A DNA stretch of 64,000 nt from Eretmocerus hayati. Its lineage: Eukaryota; Arthropoda; Insecta; Hymenoptera; Aphelinidae. Positions 45,801 to 61,072 of this stretch are shown piece by piece. The notes beneath the pieces are model-generated. The model did no database searches. It was not told where the DNA came from and worked only from the letters and a program-made list of their open reading frames with translations. Within the stretch, counting starts at the first letter, position 1; the number at the start of each line of letters is the position of its first letter. Location: positions 99,244,976 to 99,308,975 of the forward strand of contig CM056742.1 in assembly GCA_029851415.1 (NCBI GenBank), in the 5' to 3' direction. Position numbers and translations under genes: made by a program.

Positions 45801-46669
45801 GGGATATCTGTTACCCCCAAAATTCATGGGATCATGATCCATGCGAAGGAGTTTTGTGAAAAAAATAAAACCGGGCTAGGCAAGTACAGTGAACAAGCTT
45901 TTGAATCTGTCCATCATGCGTTTGATGAGCAATGGAAGAGATACAAGACTCACAGTAAAAATCCTGAATATGAGAATCATATATTCCGAGCGGTATGTGA
46001 ATTCAACGGGTTGAATCTATGAGGCAAGGACAATATTTCTTGCATTGTTTCGTTCAGCCGTTCTTCATTCAAGGCGTTAATGTTGCATGAGAATGGACGA
46101 TCTATGCCATCATAGAGTGGATTAATCCAACTCACAGGAGTTGGAATGAATGTTATTATTACACATAAGATTTCCCTATGATGTTATCTCAATAAATTTG
46201 AAACCAACCCTTGTACATTTTTTATTCTATATGGATATCGTGATCGACTTTCATGGAGCTTTTTCCACAATGAAACCTCATAGTTCAGGAATTAAATGGG
46301 GAAAAACAAGGGAGAAACAAACTTTTCATGGAAAAATCGGAAGAACATCGATCAAAGGATGGTCACAGGTGAATTCTAATTCCATTTCCTGGAAGATCGG
46401 AATATTCTGAACAAGAAAAAGTTAGTGTCTAATCATTCAAAAATTCTGCACGCCCCAAATAATCAAGGACAAAAGACATAGGAAGGTTCTCGTTTTGCCA
46501 AAAAGCAGTTTTTGAACTCGAACCCGAAAAATGGACTTTATTTCGGAAATCTTCGACGGATGATTTTGATTTTTTCGGGAAAATGATTGTGAATATACCC
46601 AGAAACACATCCCAAACAATTTTTTTAGTTCCTGCTACTTGACCTTTTGACGCCTTCCGATGCACCGTG
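42866..46669 (+). mobile_element. 3.8-kb DNA transposon with about 240-bp TIRs
   Basis: The left end ACGGTGCATCGGAAGGCGTC and the following about 240 bp are mirrored at 46425-46668 (through GTCCATTTTTCGG-, TTTTGGCAAAACGAGAA- and GGGGCGTGCAGAAT-type text). CCCC follows or precedes both ends, a possible short target duplication with one base of uncertainty. Between the TIRs lies a decayed gene (44063-46022). The arm that reads 42926-43339 and the arm at 46429-46665 are open in some frames only because they are TIR sequence. Superfamily unassigned. Confidence 0.75.
44063..46022 (+). pseudogene. Decayed transposase-like gene of the TIR transposon
   Basis: Frame 2 (44063-45118) reads a Cys-rich start (GTCACQICVIRRNQE), then a zinc-finger-like HKRCEYC...GISHQC near 44390-44450, then a KYGIDGGRGSLKVCLSI segment near 44970. 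In-frame stops occur at 44303, 44468, 44747 and 45116. After the last stop the frame still reads SIIGIVESCQENYENN. The coding sense then shifts to frame 1 (AVDLKVANVGSGIG, PCTWCFAP; to about 45290) and to frame 3 (45276-46022), which reads PPQLHFFLGGMNTIY and ends SVHHAFDEQWKRYK...FRAVCEFNGLNL. This order of motifs (CxxC, DGG, HxxxG, terminal E-S-V-H) resembles a protein family found repeatedly in invertebrate genomes and probably transposon-encoded. I cannot name its superfamily. At least four stops and two frameshifts make it non-functional. Confidence 0.6.
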
Positions 46670-47077
46670 TCCCCTGAACAAAACTAAACATAATTGATCA
46701 ATTCTGATAACGTTTAGCTATCAAAAAAGTTGGACGATCTCGTAGCAAAATGATGTAGTAACAACAAAAATGGGCTCAAATCTGGTGAGCAGCGTACGAG
46801 CCGTACGCAAGCTCACGGCTCATGCGCTCTATTTGTGGACATACCGGAAGAGCACACACGCGCGCGTTCTCTCATTCATCGTCGTGATAGGCAAAACGCG
46901 CGCGCGCGCTTTCCATTTGGACTCGGCCAATGGATAGCACGTATCATGTGCATGTATGTCTCTGTTTTCACGGGCGGTCGTGTGTGTGCGCGCATGCATC
47001 GGGCCACTGGGCCATATACACAAAGGTGACCCGGCTCATAGTCATCAGCATCATTGTCGGATGGCCTGCATTCGCTC
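46670..47077. other. Non-coding, CpG- and GCGC-rich patch
   Basis: Contains (CG)7 near 46896-46909, a CGTACGAGCCGTACG palindrome near 46793-46810, and many CGCGC words. Open frames on both strands here are compositional. Confidence 0.45.
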
Positions 47078-47593
47078 TTATAAGTACAATGGTCGTGTTG
47101 AGATATGAGTAGGGCAATCTCGACAGACTTCAAGTGTGGCATCTGTGACATCATACTCAATTTTCCTGAAGATCTCATCACCTGCACGTCCGCGAGGAAG
47201 GTTCATAGTAGTGAAGGTACGTGGCAAAGACAGAGGATGACTTCGAGTGTTTGTTCTCCAGCACCCGTTGGAATGAATGGCACTCCGCAGCTTCGAAAAG
47301 CGATTGATGCACCACCTTGCGGTCGAATCGATGTATATAGTGAATATAATATCAACCAAACAATGCCGATTCGAGCGCGATATGACGATATTAATAATTT
47401 CTCTATAAATCATTAGAAAAGTTTTATCGAGATAGTGCAAGATTGAGTGAGCCAATCTGTCTGAAAAACTTCCAACCGTCTTCGTTATACTCAAAATTAT
47501 CCCCACAAACACTTCACTCGATTTCACACCGATTTTGATGGAATTTTTCTTCAGACTCATAGTAAAATCTCCCGCACCGGTCAAAACATCCAA
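47078..47593 (-). CDS. Unclassified 171-codon open frame
   Basis: One of the longer non-repeat frames in the window. It contains text such as GVKSSEVFVGIILSITKTVG and GDEIFRKIEYDVTDATLEVC, but I recognise no domain. A competing plus-strand reading (47105-47214) ends in a donor-like GTACGT. The first codon may not be ATG and the frame could be fortuitous. No splice or poly-A context settles it. Confidence 0.2.
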   Translation of the reverse strand: MDVLTGAGDFTMSLKKNSIKIGVKSSEVFVGIILSITKTVGSFSDRLAHSILHYLDKTFLMIYREIINIVISRSNRHCLVDIIFTIYIDSTARWCINRFSKLRSAIHSNGCWRTNTRSHPLSLPRTFTTMNLPRGRAGDEIFRKIEYDVTDATLEVCRDCPTHISTRPLYL

Positions 47594-48323
47594 CTTCGAG
47601 GATACTCGTAAGAAAAAACATCTAGATGATCAAGGGAAGAACTAATTCCTTTGGGCCTTGTATGGTTCTTCATCAATTTCCTTGAAGGCTATGAGTTCCA
47701 TATTGAAGTTGGTGTTTTGTCGATCTTGAAGGACGGCGGAGAATTAAATTAACCCCCAAAATTTCGTGATGGAATTTTCATCACACGTTTCGTCCACAAA
47801 GATTCGTGGACCTCATCAGGCTTGGATTTTTCTGTTTTAACATACAAAGATAAAAAGAATTACATAACATATTGTGTACAACATATGATAGATGTATACA
47901 TGTAGAGATGCGCAACTTACGTTATTCTTTAGATCATCATGGTATATATTGAGCGATCTTGTGCTGGAGACCGAACATAACGTCTGGCTCCTGTCAATAC
48001 AGGACAGCAGAATGAGTCATCGGTCTAGTTTCTCACTCATATTTATATTACTGCGCGATCACAGTGTTACAGTAGGTGACATATATGAATCATAGTGCAA
48101 GTGGAAAAGAGAAAGAGAGCGGGGGTCAACGAGCTTAGTCAGCCCTTGCCCATAGCGGGTTGAGACCGATGACTCATTGTGCACAACGGGTTATGAAGTC
48201 GACTGAGATTCTGAATATCGTACGTCTCTCTTATTGATGGCATTCATGTCAAATTTTATGTGGATCATCTCAAAAATTGAACCTTTTTTTTCAATTTGGT
48301 TCTGTGTCTAAAATTTTGGTTTG
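47594..48323. other. Non-coding spacer
   Basis: No gene or repeat recognised apart from small inverse words (ATGACTCATT near 48168 and GAATGAGTCAT near 48011). Confidence 0.4.
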
Positions 48324-50892
48324 ATCCCGATTGAGGGAGTGGGTGGAAAGAAGGCGTAACCGCAAAACAGTCATTTTGAGAAAATCGATAAAAACTTAAT
48401 AGAAACCGCTAGGGACATGATTGAACAAGTTGAGCAGACTTATTTCGAAGAAGATAGCATTCTCGAAAATGCCCAACCCGAGCCGGGGCATAAAATTTGA
48501 TTCTGAACTTTTCTCAGCAATTTCAAAAAATGCAATTACGCCCTTTTTCCGATTACAGGGTCGAATTTCGGTCTTTCTTCCCCACAAAAAGTGGAATTCA
48601 ATCTCGCAATCAAGTCCAATCGTCTCCAGATTTACTGAGAGCGTTCCTGGGAATGTTTGATCCACCCTCACTTACGCCCTGTTACAGTGTAATTACGCTC
48701 TCTTAAATCTTTTCAGTCAGGTCCTCAAGCCCTTTTTCCAAATCTTGTTGGGCTGAGCAAAAAATTAAGCCCGGCTCTTGAAATGTTATCACAGTTGTTA
48801 CGCCCTTCTAACATCTTATCATAGCAGTTACGCCCTTTTAATATTTTATCATCGCATTTTCACCCTTTTATCGTACAGATAAGAGGGCGTCATGGCGGTT
48901 ACGCCTTTTTATCTGCCAGATGGTTTTTGGGGTCTTACGAAAAACCGATTTCCGGGGTGGTGGATCTTGGTATAGGGGCTCAGAAAAAGTCATGTCCGAA
49001 AAAGGGCATAATGGCGGTTACGCCCTTTCTCCACCCACCCCCTCAATTGAGGGCCCGCGTGGAAAAAGGGCCTTATGGCGGTTATTCCATTTCCCCCCTG
49101 TCGCTTTTTAGAACCTTCGAACCATGATCTATGACCCCAAAAAACTCGTTTTTCGGAAAGCCTTAAAAACCGCCATGGATCGCAAAGGGCGTAAACGCCA
49201 TGAGGTCCTTTTATGAAATTCGGAAGAAGGGCTCAGTGGTGGTTAGGCCTTTTTGCCAGTGACATGACGTCAATGAAGCTTTTTTACGAATATTGAATCA
49301 TTGTTTGAAGGAGATGCACGGAAAACTCTGCAAGAGACCCTTGCTAGATACTCAACAATACTCCAAGAAATTGTATGGTATCTATCGTTGAAATCGCGTC
49401 TTTCAACGATGGATAGCTTTATAGCTTCGTAAATTTCTGTAAGCATCTCGTACCTAAAACGCGTGCATTACCAAAAATGGATGCATAATATACCCCGGAG
49501 AGCGATGCCAATCAGCTGAAGCTGTCAAGGTGGCTAGGCCGCGCGTCTAGTACGCGGCTCTTTATACTCCGCTCTTGACTCAAATATGGCGGCCCTTATA
49601 GCAGCAAGGGTTGTACCGTGGCAGCTAATATGCATCGTCGACCGCGATCGCGCATATCACCACTTGCTGTCTAGGCTCTTTAGATCCAAAAGATAACTGC
49701 CAGTGCATTATGCATTGATAGAATCAACGAAATTTGATATCGAGTCGAGGGCGCGCTCAGTGTATGTGCACTATTAGCTCTGGGGAGTTATATTTTGCAG
49801 ATCAAAATCTCCCGGACGGCGAGTTGCGGCGAGTCGCGAGTTCCGTGTGGTCGATGACATACGCTGCTACACACGCAAAAAATCCCATCACATCACGGAG
49901 ATATATACCATCACTGGACTCCTCGAACAGTCTCAACGCTGAATTTACATAGAGTATTTTTTTTGCTTATAAGGACGGGCAAATATTCTCACATAGAGTG
50001 CCTGATATGGGCACACAAATCTTATAACAACAAGTATATATTCCGAATATTCATAAAATATACATAGTTACGTTAAATTCACAAGAAAGGCCTAATTACA
50101 CGTTGATAACGAAAACCAATATGTGAAAAGGGCACAACTGACATCATCTATTTCGAAGAAGGCATAACGGCAGAAGAAAAGTCCAAGAGGGGCGTGACTG
50201 CACAAGGAAATTTCGAAAAAAAGCGTAATTGCCATGATCATATTCCAAAAGGGCCTAAGTCCCTGGTGAAATAAGATAAAAAAGGCATTATTACTTTCCA
50301 TGAAGGCGTAATCAGGTACAATATGAAAAAAGGGCCTTATCTGTAATGGAAAATTTTTATAAAAATTCTCCAGTGCCTCGAAACGCTTTCACGCCTAATA
50401 TAACGATGGAAACATGTTGTTCTACCCTCAAATTAAGTGTTTTCATCCTTCTCTAGTGAAAACATCTCTCGTCATTTCCACACGATTGATGGAAGCTTTT
50501 CGTGTCCATAGAATCGTGGAGCATGAAACGAACCACTCCCTAGCAATCAGATATCTTTCAAAACATGTCCAAAAATACTCTCAAAAGATTCGGAGACGAT
50601 TGGACTTGATATCGAGATTTAATTCCAGTTATTGTAAGGAAGAAAGGCCGAAATTTGACCCTGGATTCGAGAAAAGGGCGTAATTGCATTTTTTGGAATT
50701 GCTGAACAAAGCTCAAAATCAAATTTTATCCCCCGGCTCAAGTTGGGCTATTACGAGAATGCTATTTCCTTCGAATTGAGTCAGGTCTACTCGTCCAAGT
50801 ATGCCTCTGGCGGTTTTTATTAAGTTTTTATTGATTTTCTCAAAATGACCTTCTTGCACTTAGGCCCTTCTTCCACGCGGCCCCTCAATTGG
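48324..50892. mobile_element. 2.6-kb element with long TIRs, rich in GGGCGTAA words
   Basis: The left end (ATTGAGGGAGTGGGTGGAA..., 48328) and the right end (...TTCCACGCGGCCCCTCAATT, 50891) are inverse. The match continues for about 250 bp (TCATTTTGAGAAAATCGATA, AAACCGCTAGGGAC, TATTTCGAAGAAGATAGCAT, AAAATGCAATTACGCCCTTT, each with its inverse at 50640-50860). The interior repeats GTTACGCCCTTTTT / AAAAGGGCGTAA dozens of times on both strands. There is no coding sequence. The target duplication is unclear. Confidence 0.75.
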
Positions 50893-50939
50893 AATCATGT
50901 TTATATTTCAGTTTATGAATAGAAACTACAGATTTTCTA

Positions 50940-52200
50940 TCTTCATTTCATGCAAGTACCTAGTTGTCTTTTGGACTCTCCCACATAAGTGGCTGGTCAA
51001 TTTTTGCACTGAAATTTATACACGACTCCAATTTTGTTGAATTATTCTAATCGATCCTGACCCAATTTTACTATTGAAATTAATGACTTAGAAACTTTTG
51101 GAAGTATGTGAATATCATTGTGTTTGAATAAAGCATTACATTTCTCAGATGAACGTTCATCATATGGGATACAAACTTTGTTTTGGGCAGTATATAAGAT
51201 TTGGTTACAACGTATTTTTTCTGCTCTGCTCAAACGATCTTTTGAACGATGCATTCTGGTTTTTATACACTTATCAATGAAATCTTTGGGGTAATCATTG
51301 TCTGAGAGAAGTTGCTTCATAAAAAACAAATTCTGCGAATGAAATTCTTTATGTGAAAGAAGAGTGGCTCTGTCTACTAAATTGAACGTTATGTTCTTTT
51401 TTGGCTCATCGTATGGTTGGATCTGGAATTCAAAATCCTGCCTGATGACGTCGGCTTTTGATACCAATTGGTGATGATTTTTCTGTCTTCTCTGATCAAC
51501 GAAACGTCAAAGAAATTTATGGTATTGTTGTTTCCAATCTCGTGTGTGAACGTTCGTTGTAACTGTTGAAAACATCGAGGATCAGATCTACATGCTTTTT
51601 CCACACACATTAGAGTGTCATCGACATATCTATAGGTTCGCATTGGAAATCGTTTTTTAATTCTCGTAAGCATGGAGTTTCGAAGTCGTCCATTACAATG
51701 TCTGCAAAAAGTGGAGAAATGAGTGATTCCATTGGACTGCCAAAAATTTGCTTGTATATTATATTGTTGAACCGAAAAAACGTGTTGTCGAAGAAAATTC
51801 CAGTACATTCTCGAATCTCATCAAACGGAATTTGTGACTTGTTATGGATGTCGGAGAATCTACGGTCAAGCGCTTCTAGCACTAGCCATCATTGGATATT
51901 TGTAAACAAGGAGCTCACACCGAGCGAAAGAAGTATATCGTCGTGTGAAATCGTTAAACCCTCCAACCGTTCTTTCAATTCAAAGCTATCGTCAATGCGT
52001 GATGATGGTGGTTCAATGCACTCTCCCAATTCTTCATATAAAATCGAGGCAAGAAAATGAGTTGGGCTATTGACTGTGGAGATGATCGGTCTGAGTGGAA
52101 CGTTTTCTCCATGAATCTTTGTTAGACCATAACAACGAGATAAGTTAGTGTCCGTAACTTTCAGCAAAAAGTCAAAAGAGGGTACTTGGAACATTCTACC
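50940..52200 (-). pseudogene. Decayed Penelope-like element (reverse transcriptase + GIY-YIG remnant)
   Basis: The minus strand reads reverse-transcriptase motifs in Penelope style. CYGLTKIHGENVPLRPI and ISTVNSPTHFLASIL fall in 52194-51889, then an in-frame TGA at 51889. In-frame text resumes with VLEALDRRFSDIHN and FADIVMDDFE (to about 51650). A frameshift then leads to RTYRYVDDTLMCVEK, the YVDD catalytic motif, and NTINFFDVSLIREDRK plus WYQKPTSSGR (51808-51389). A third frame (51467-51042) carries the thumb-like ITFNLVDRATLLSHKEFH. Beyond its stop, VVYKFQC...ATYVGESKRQ (about 51035-50965) is the start of a GIY-YIG endonuclease with a stop inside. The N-terminal part and the rest of GIY-YIG are missing. 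Two frameshifts and several stops make it dead. Confidence 0.8.
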
Positions 52201-53139
52201 AGGAATCAGGAACCAAAAAAGACACCCAGATGATTGTTCTTATCAATAGGACTTGTCTTTGAAAACATTTTCTCATAGGTTGGTTGATGAAAGAAGAAGA
52301 ACGATTTTTCCAATTGAAATCAAAGTTTGGCATTCTTACGGGACTCCTCAACTTGTACCGACTCTAACTCCTATAAAAGTCCGATAATCGACATTTACCT
52401 GTAGTCGAATTGTAGGTTTCTCCAAGTCCTTCGAAATGACTACCGGTGAAAGTCAATTATCTCTTTTTTAGAAGGAGCTAGGTCACTTGGAAGAAGGCCC
52501 AAAAATCGCTAAAATATGCTCTCAGTAGAAAGCTTTCAGAAGTTGCTAGGCTGGATCATCGATGTCGGGGGATTTTTTTTCAAAAGTACTAGTTTCAACA
52601 AAGAAATTGTGCTCAAGTACGTCAAAAAATATTGGGGCTAGTCGGAGCCATAATTTTTCAAAAACAGGCTCGAAGGGGTCAAAAATGGGCCTTTATTGAG
52701 CCCTAGGGCCTACGGGAAGCTCCGAAAGAATAAAAAAAAATTTTGGACTATTTGAAACATAGAACTAATGAGAAAAATTTCCTAGGAATTTTTTTCAGAC
52801 CCCGCTGACCACGGCATTTGTCGGAACGCTCCGAAATGACTCACATACATTCCCGGGAGCGTGAAATTGGAATTACGATCAATACAACAAATTTGATATG
52901 ACTCGATGAGAAAATAGGAGAGAAGGAACACTGAATTGAAATGTCATAGAATAAGTTGGAAAGGAGCGAAAACGAAAATGGAATCATTTCTCATAAGATT
53001 GTGCATACTGATTCCATATTTAGTGGATCAGCAATTGGGGGAGATGAGGAATTCGCATGCATTGCAACTCGAGATACCAGTCATAGAAACTGCGGCTGAT
53101 AATTTATTAGAATAGTTTCACAACTCATCATAAATATAT
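52201..53139. other. Non-coding, no clear feature
   Basis: I see no gene or repeat in this interval. Confidence 0.4.
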
Positions 53140-53910
53140 CTGTCAGGTGTTCGGGGATATTTGCTCCGCAAAATTATCAAGGTCAAGTTCTGAAAAAATA
53201 GGTATACGAGGTCCATTCCTCGAGCGTCTCATGCTTCACAATCAGATTGTTCATCAGTCGACCTTGATATTTCAAAAAAACACTGAGAGAACGAGCTTCT
53301 TTGAAAAGGTTATGGGCTTCTTCAAGCCACAGCGGACTACAGTAGATTTTAGACTCATCCTCAGAACCAAACATGTCTCTAATCGATTTCTTCCGTAGTT
53401 AACGCGAGTGCAAGATGATTCTATCCCTGACCACAGGAGATGATAATTGTATACCAATTGCTTGGGATAAGTCTTAATCCTCAAAGTGGGGAGGGTTCCA
53501 ATTTGAGGTCGGAATTGATGAACACTTACTTCAAAGACTAGGACCTTTCCATCCTCTTTCATTGATTACAGCATTTGAAAGCGCTGGCTCATCCATGGTA
53601 TCGAAAACTCGGTCCACTATCTCAGTTTTTAAATGGTTTACGCCATGAGGAATGCTATTCAGAATAATTTTAGAAGAGTCGGCTAATGTGGTTTGATGAG
53701 AAAACTGAGAAAGCTTATCACGAATTGGTGGAACATCTTTTTCAAGGACAGCTATTCGGTTTCTCATCCGAGTCTCAATTTCGTTCAGTTTTGAAAAGAG
53801 GTTCTCTTGAGAAAGGTCAAAATGTGCAATGAAGATTTTGGAGCAAGATGGTATTCCACCTACATGACGAGCATTCTCTCTGCTGAAAACAATTTCATGG
53901 CACCCCATGG
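53140..53910 (-). pseudogene. Unclassified minus-strand coding remnant
   Basis: Three minus frames overlap (53374-53183, 53562-53272, 53908-53531). The last has a heptad-like hydrophilic segment (LFSKLNEIETRMRNRIAVLE) and ends DEPALSNAVINERGWKGPS. The stretch lies upstream of the Penelope-like remnant on the same strand and might be an unrelated gene fragment or the decayed 5' part of a retroelement. I do not recognise it. Confidence 0.25.
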
Positions 53911-54703
53911 GACTCCGCGGGACCTGGCGTTGGGGGAATTCTCAATCTTGACACTTGGGAAATTCGGCATCCAAGACATAAACCATACGGATTTCGACCA
54001 TTTTCCTCCCAAAAATGATTGAATTTGGTCGATTACAATCATGGTCAAAATTGGTATGCTACACGTTTCCAATGCCGGATTATGTGGAGAATAAGATCAG
54101 AAATTTTCCGAGGGCCAGGTCCCACGAAGTCCCATGGGATCTCACGGAATTATTCACAGCAGGGCTCTGAACAGATCTCAATTTGTATGATTCACACGGA
54201 ATTCGTTGATTGAGAAGATCTCACTGTGAGAAGATTTGGACTCATGGTAACGAGATAGAAACGCAGATGCAACGCAAGATTGATATCGGCTGTCGACATG
54301 GTCTCAGGAGTCTGCTGGTGACGATCACGCAGCTCACTTGGGCAAAATACTCGAGGTGGAAACACGTGTAAATCAGGCTTCAGCGAAGTTGATAGAGTAG
54401 AAATTTGCTCTTATTCGCTGCCATCTAGCATCTGATAGTGAAAGTTGCTTAAAGATCGAGCGAAGCTTTGTACAACGTACGCTTCAATCTTCTAACCGCA
54501 ACTCCAGAAACGGAATAATGGATGAAATTCGCAGGATACTTTGATCCACAGCATTCCATGAATCAAACGAATTCTTGCAAAATTTGACGTGCAAGATTCT
54601 GCGAAAGGAAAACCCGTAGGCAGCTTGCGGCAGAAAACTTGTCAAGATGGAGAGAGACACTGGAGAAGATGTGTGAGGAGACTTGCCGAGAGAGAGAGAG
54701 AGA
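53911..54703. other. Non-coding; short (AG)n at the right edge
   Basis: No gene. Ends in an (AG)7 tract at about 54690-54702 that directly abuts the first R1-clade fragment. Confidence 0.5.
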
Positions 54704-54949
54704 CCCTGAAGTAATGCTCACGCGGTGCCGGGGCCGGATTGGTAAGTTGGTGGATCTCTCCCTTGTCCAATGGCCGGCGCCAACGGAGAAGGAAGAGAGG
54801 GTTTACCCGGTTCGGATGGCCGTATCGATGCGGATTCCAGCCCGGGACTGTTGGGGAGGTGCTGGCCAGCCGTGTTTGGCTGACCGGTGCCTCTCCTTCG
54901 TACGTCGCAGCGTATTTGCCCTACAACCACCTTAAAGAAAAAAAAAAAA
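54704..54949 (+). mobile_element. R1-clade retrotransposon, 3'-UTR-only copy
   Basis: CCCTGAAGTAATGCTCACGC through CCACCTTAAAGAAAAA matches the 3' UTRs at 57622-57868 and 60664-60905 almost exactly. The 5' end is cut immediately after (AG)7, and the 3' end runs via poly-A into (AG)n. It is a severely 5'-truncated insertion. Open frames here (PAPTEKEERVYPVRMAV-like) recur in all copies because they are UTR translations. Confidence 0.8.
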
Positions 54950-55778
<829 letters not shown>

Positions 55779-57868
55779 CCCCGGACAAGTGGAAACGCCA
55801 GAAGCTGGTCCTGATACCTAAGGGTCAAGGAGGTCAACGCCCTCTCAGCATGCTCGACAATATCGGGAAAATGTACGAGAGGATGGTGCTCAACAGGGTG
55901 GAAAAAGCCTACGAAGAAGGCGGTGGGCTATCACCAATGCAGTTCGGGTTCCGGAAGGGACGGAGCACTGTGCACGCGATCGAGGCGGTCCAAGAACGGG
56001 TTCAAGCGTCGGTAGGGAACCCATACCAAGGAAGAGGAGGATTCTGTGCCATCATTGCGTTGGACATAAAGAACGCATTCAACTGCGCGAGCTGGGAGCG
56101 AGTCTATCAATCCCAAGCAGGTAAAGTGCCCCCCTATCTACTAGCCGTCACGAGTGACTACCTGCGGAACAAGACCCTCGTGTACGACACCGACGAGGGA
56201 CAAGAGATTCGGGTACTGTCCGCCGGAATCGGACAGGGATCGGTCTCCGGGCCGTTCAACTGGAACACCCAGTATGACAGCTTACTGTCTATCGAACTGC
56301 CAGAAGGAGTGATAATAGTGGCTTTCGCGGACGACGCGGGACTCATAGTATGGGCTGACAACGAGGAACTCTTGGGTAGACGCGCGAACGAAGCGCTGGC
56401 CCGAGTCTACGAGTGGATGATTAGCAGGCTTCTGGAGCTCGCTGTCAAGGAGTGCGAAGCAATCGTGGTCACAAGGCGTAGGAAGTTTGACCTACCCCGG
56501 TTCCATATCAACGGGCAAGAGATTCCACGGAAGACAGAGCTGAAATACCTCGGTGTATGGCTCGATGACAAGTGGTCGTTCAAGAAGCACATCCAGGAAG
56601 CCGCTCAGAAGGCGAGCAGGGTCGGTGCGGCGCTCCAGCGGCTTATGCCGAATATCGGAGGACCCAAGGAAAAGAGGCGCGCACTTCTCAACACCGTCAC
56701 TACCTCCATCATGCTGTACGGTGCACCCGTGTGAGGGAAGAGAGTAGAGAAGACCATCATCGAGAAGAGAATGGGGCCTGTCCACCGAAGAGCGGCCCTG
56801 AGGAGTATCCGTGCCTACCGCACTGTGTCAGGAGATGCGGCTTACGTATTGGCGAGTACTCCGCCCATCCACTTGCTCGTCGCGGAGCGAGTGAGGATCT
56901 GGGACCGCCAGAAAGTGATCGGAGCCGAACGAGTACTCACTCCGACGATGAAGGAGATCATCCGCGACAACGAGAAGGAAACCACCCTTGAGCATTGGCA
57001 AACTGAGTGGGATTCGCCATTTGCAAACGGCAGATGGACGCACCGGCTGATCCGTGACGTAGCCAAGTGGGCGGAACGCACCCACGGAGAGATGGACTAC
57101 TGGACGACGCAGGCACTGAGCGATCATGGTTGCTTCGGTTCCTATCTAACCAGGTTCAAGAAGAGGACGACCCCAGCATGTCAGTCATGCGGGGACGAAT
57201 GGGATGACGCCGAACATGCCCTGTTCAAGTGCAGCAACACCCGGAGAGAGCGCGCCGAGCTGGATGAATGGCTGGGTGCTCAACTAACACCTGAGAATCT
57301 CGTCCCGTACTTGCTCCGCAACCAGGAGACATGGGATAGACTCACCGGATACATCAAGCTGGTGATGACCCGCAAAGAGGAGAAAGAGAGGGAAGTAAGG
57401 CGCCTCGAAGCAGGCGAATCACAGCGACTCTGCCGATTGAAACAGAAGAGGCCCAAATGATCCCAGGAGGAATCTGATGCACTGAAGAGGGAAGAGAGAA
57501 GAAAGAAGAGAGAAGAAAGAAGATGAAGAATGACGAGATGGAAGAAGATCGAAGAAAGGGAAACAACACCTGCGAGTCGTGAGAAGAGAGACGCTCGATC
57601 CTGAGCGCGAGACGCCGCCGGCCCTGAAGTAATGCTCACGCGGTGCCGGGGCCGGATTGGTAAGTTGGTGGATCTCTCCCTTGTCCAATGGCCGGCGCCA
57701 ACGGAGAAGGAAGAGAGGGTTTACCCGGTTCGGATGGCCGTATCGATGCGGATTCCAGCCCGGGACTGTTGGGGAGGTGCTGGCCAGCCGTGTTTGGCTG
57801 ACCGGTGCCTCTCCTTCGTACGTCGCAGCGTATTTGCCCTACAACCACCTTAAAGAAAAAAAAAAAAA
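55779..57868 (+). pseudogene. R1-clade copy B: RT to 3' end
   Basis: One frame runs from RT finger/palm motifs (KWKRQKLVLIPKG, SPMQFGFRKGRSTVHAIEA, FCAIIALDIKNAFNCASW) through GIGQGSVSGP and the catalytic VAFADDAG. It continues via LKYLGVWLDDKWSFKKHI to a TGA at 56732 (TGG to TGA; copy A has Trp here). It goes on in the same frame to CQSCGDEWDDAEHALFKC and ends at 57460 (LCRLKQKRPK). The 3' UTR follows with a purine-rich GAAGAGAGAAGAAAG segment, then the conserved block from 57622 and poly-A/(AG)n. One nonsense codon; the 5' portion is absent. Confidence 0.85.
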
Positions 57869-60415
<2,547 letters not shown>

Positions 60416-60920
60416 GTGAGGCGCCTCGGAGCAGGCGAATCAAAGTGAGTCTGCGAATTGAAACAGAAGAGGTCTAAATGGTTCCAGGAGGAACATGATG
60501 CACTGGAGAGAAGAGAAAGAAGGGAGAAGAGAGAAGATCGAAGATTGAAGGAAGAAGAGAGAAAAAAGAAAAGTCAAGAGATGGAAGAAGATCAAAGAAG
60601 GAAAAACAACACCTGCGAGTCGTGAGGAGAGAGACGCTCGATCCTGAGCGCGAGACGCCGCCGGCCTTGAAGTAATGCTCACGCGGTGCCGGGTCCGGAT
60701 TGGTAAGTTGGTGGATCTCTCCCTTGTCCAATGGCCGGCGCCAACGGAGAAGGGAGACAGGGTTTACCCGGTTCGGATGGCCGTATCGATGCGGATTCCA
60801 GCCCGGGACTGTTGGGGAGGTGCTGGCCAGCCGTGTTTGGCTGACCGGTGCCTCTCCTTCGTACGTCGCAGCGTATTCGCCCTACAACCACCTTAAAAGA
60901 AAAGGAAAAGGGAGAGAGAG
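60416..60920 (+). mobile_element. 3' UTR of R1-clade copy C
   Basis: Purine-rich GAAGAGAGAAG block, then the same conserved block as 54704 and 57622 (from 60664), ending CCACCTTAAAAGAAAAGG and a short (AG)6. Confidence 0.8.
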
Positions 60921-61060
60921 AGAGCCCGGCACGGTTGTGGGCACCACGGACAAGCCGTATTGACCGAGACCTCACCAACTTGTAGAAGCAGGAGAATTGC
61001 TTCTCCGATGTACTACGCAGCGTATCCCGCCTCACAACCACCTGAAAGAAGAGAGAGAGC
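60921..61060 (+). mobile_element. Related R1-clade 3' fragment (different subfamily)
   Basis: After (AG)6 comes CCCGGCACGGTTGTGGGC, ending in TACGCAGCGTATCCCGCCTC and ACAACCACCTGAAAGAAGAG. This parallels the end of the main family (CGTCGCAGCGTATTTGCCC, ACAACCACCTTAAAG) but differs elsewhere. It too is cut at an AG tract on its 5' side and ends in AG at its 3' side. Confidence 0.6.
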
Positions 61061-61072
61061 GAGCAAGCGAGT

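Noticed and set aside
49530..49605. tRNA-like CCGCG-CGTCTAGTA-CGCGG stem
   Set aside because: One good anticodon-like stem, but no proper B-box (GACTCAAATATGG) and no acceptor pairing.
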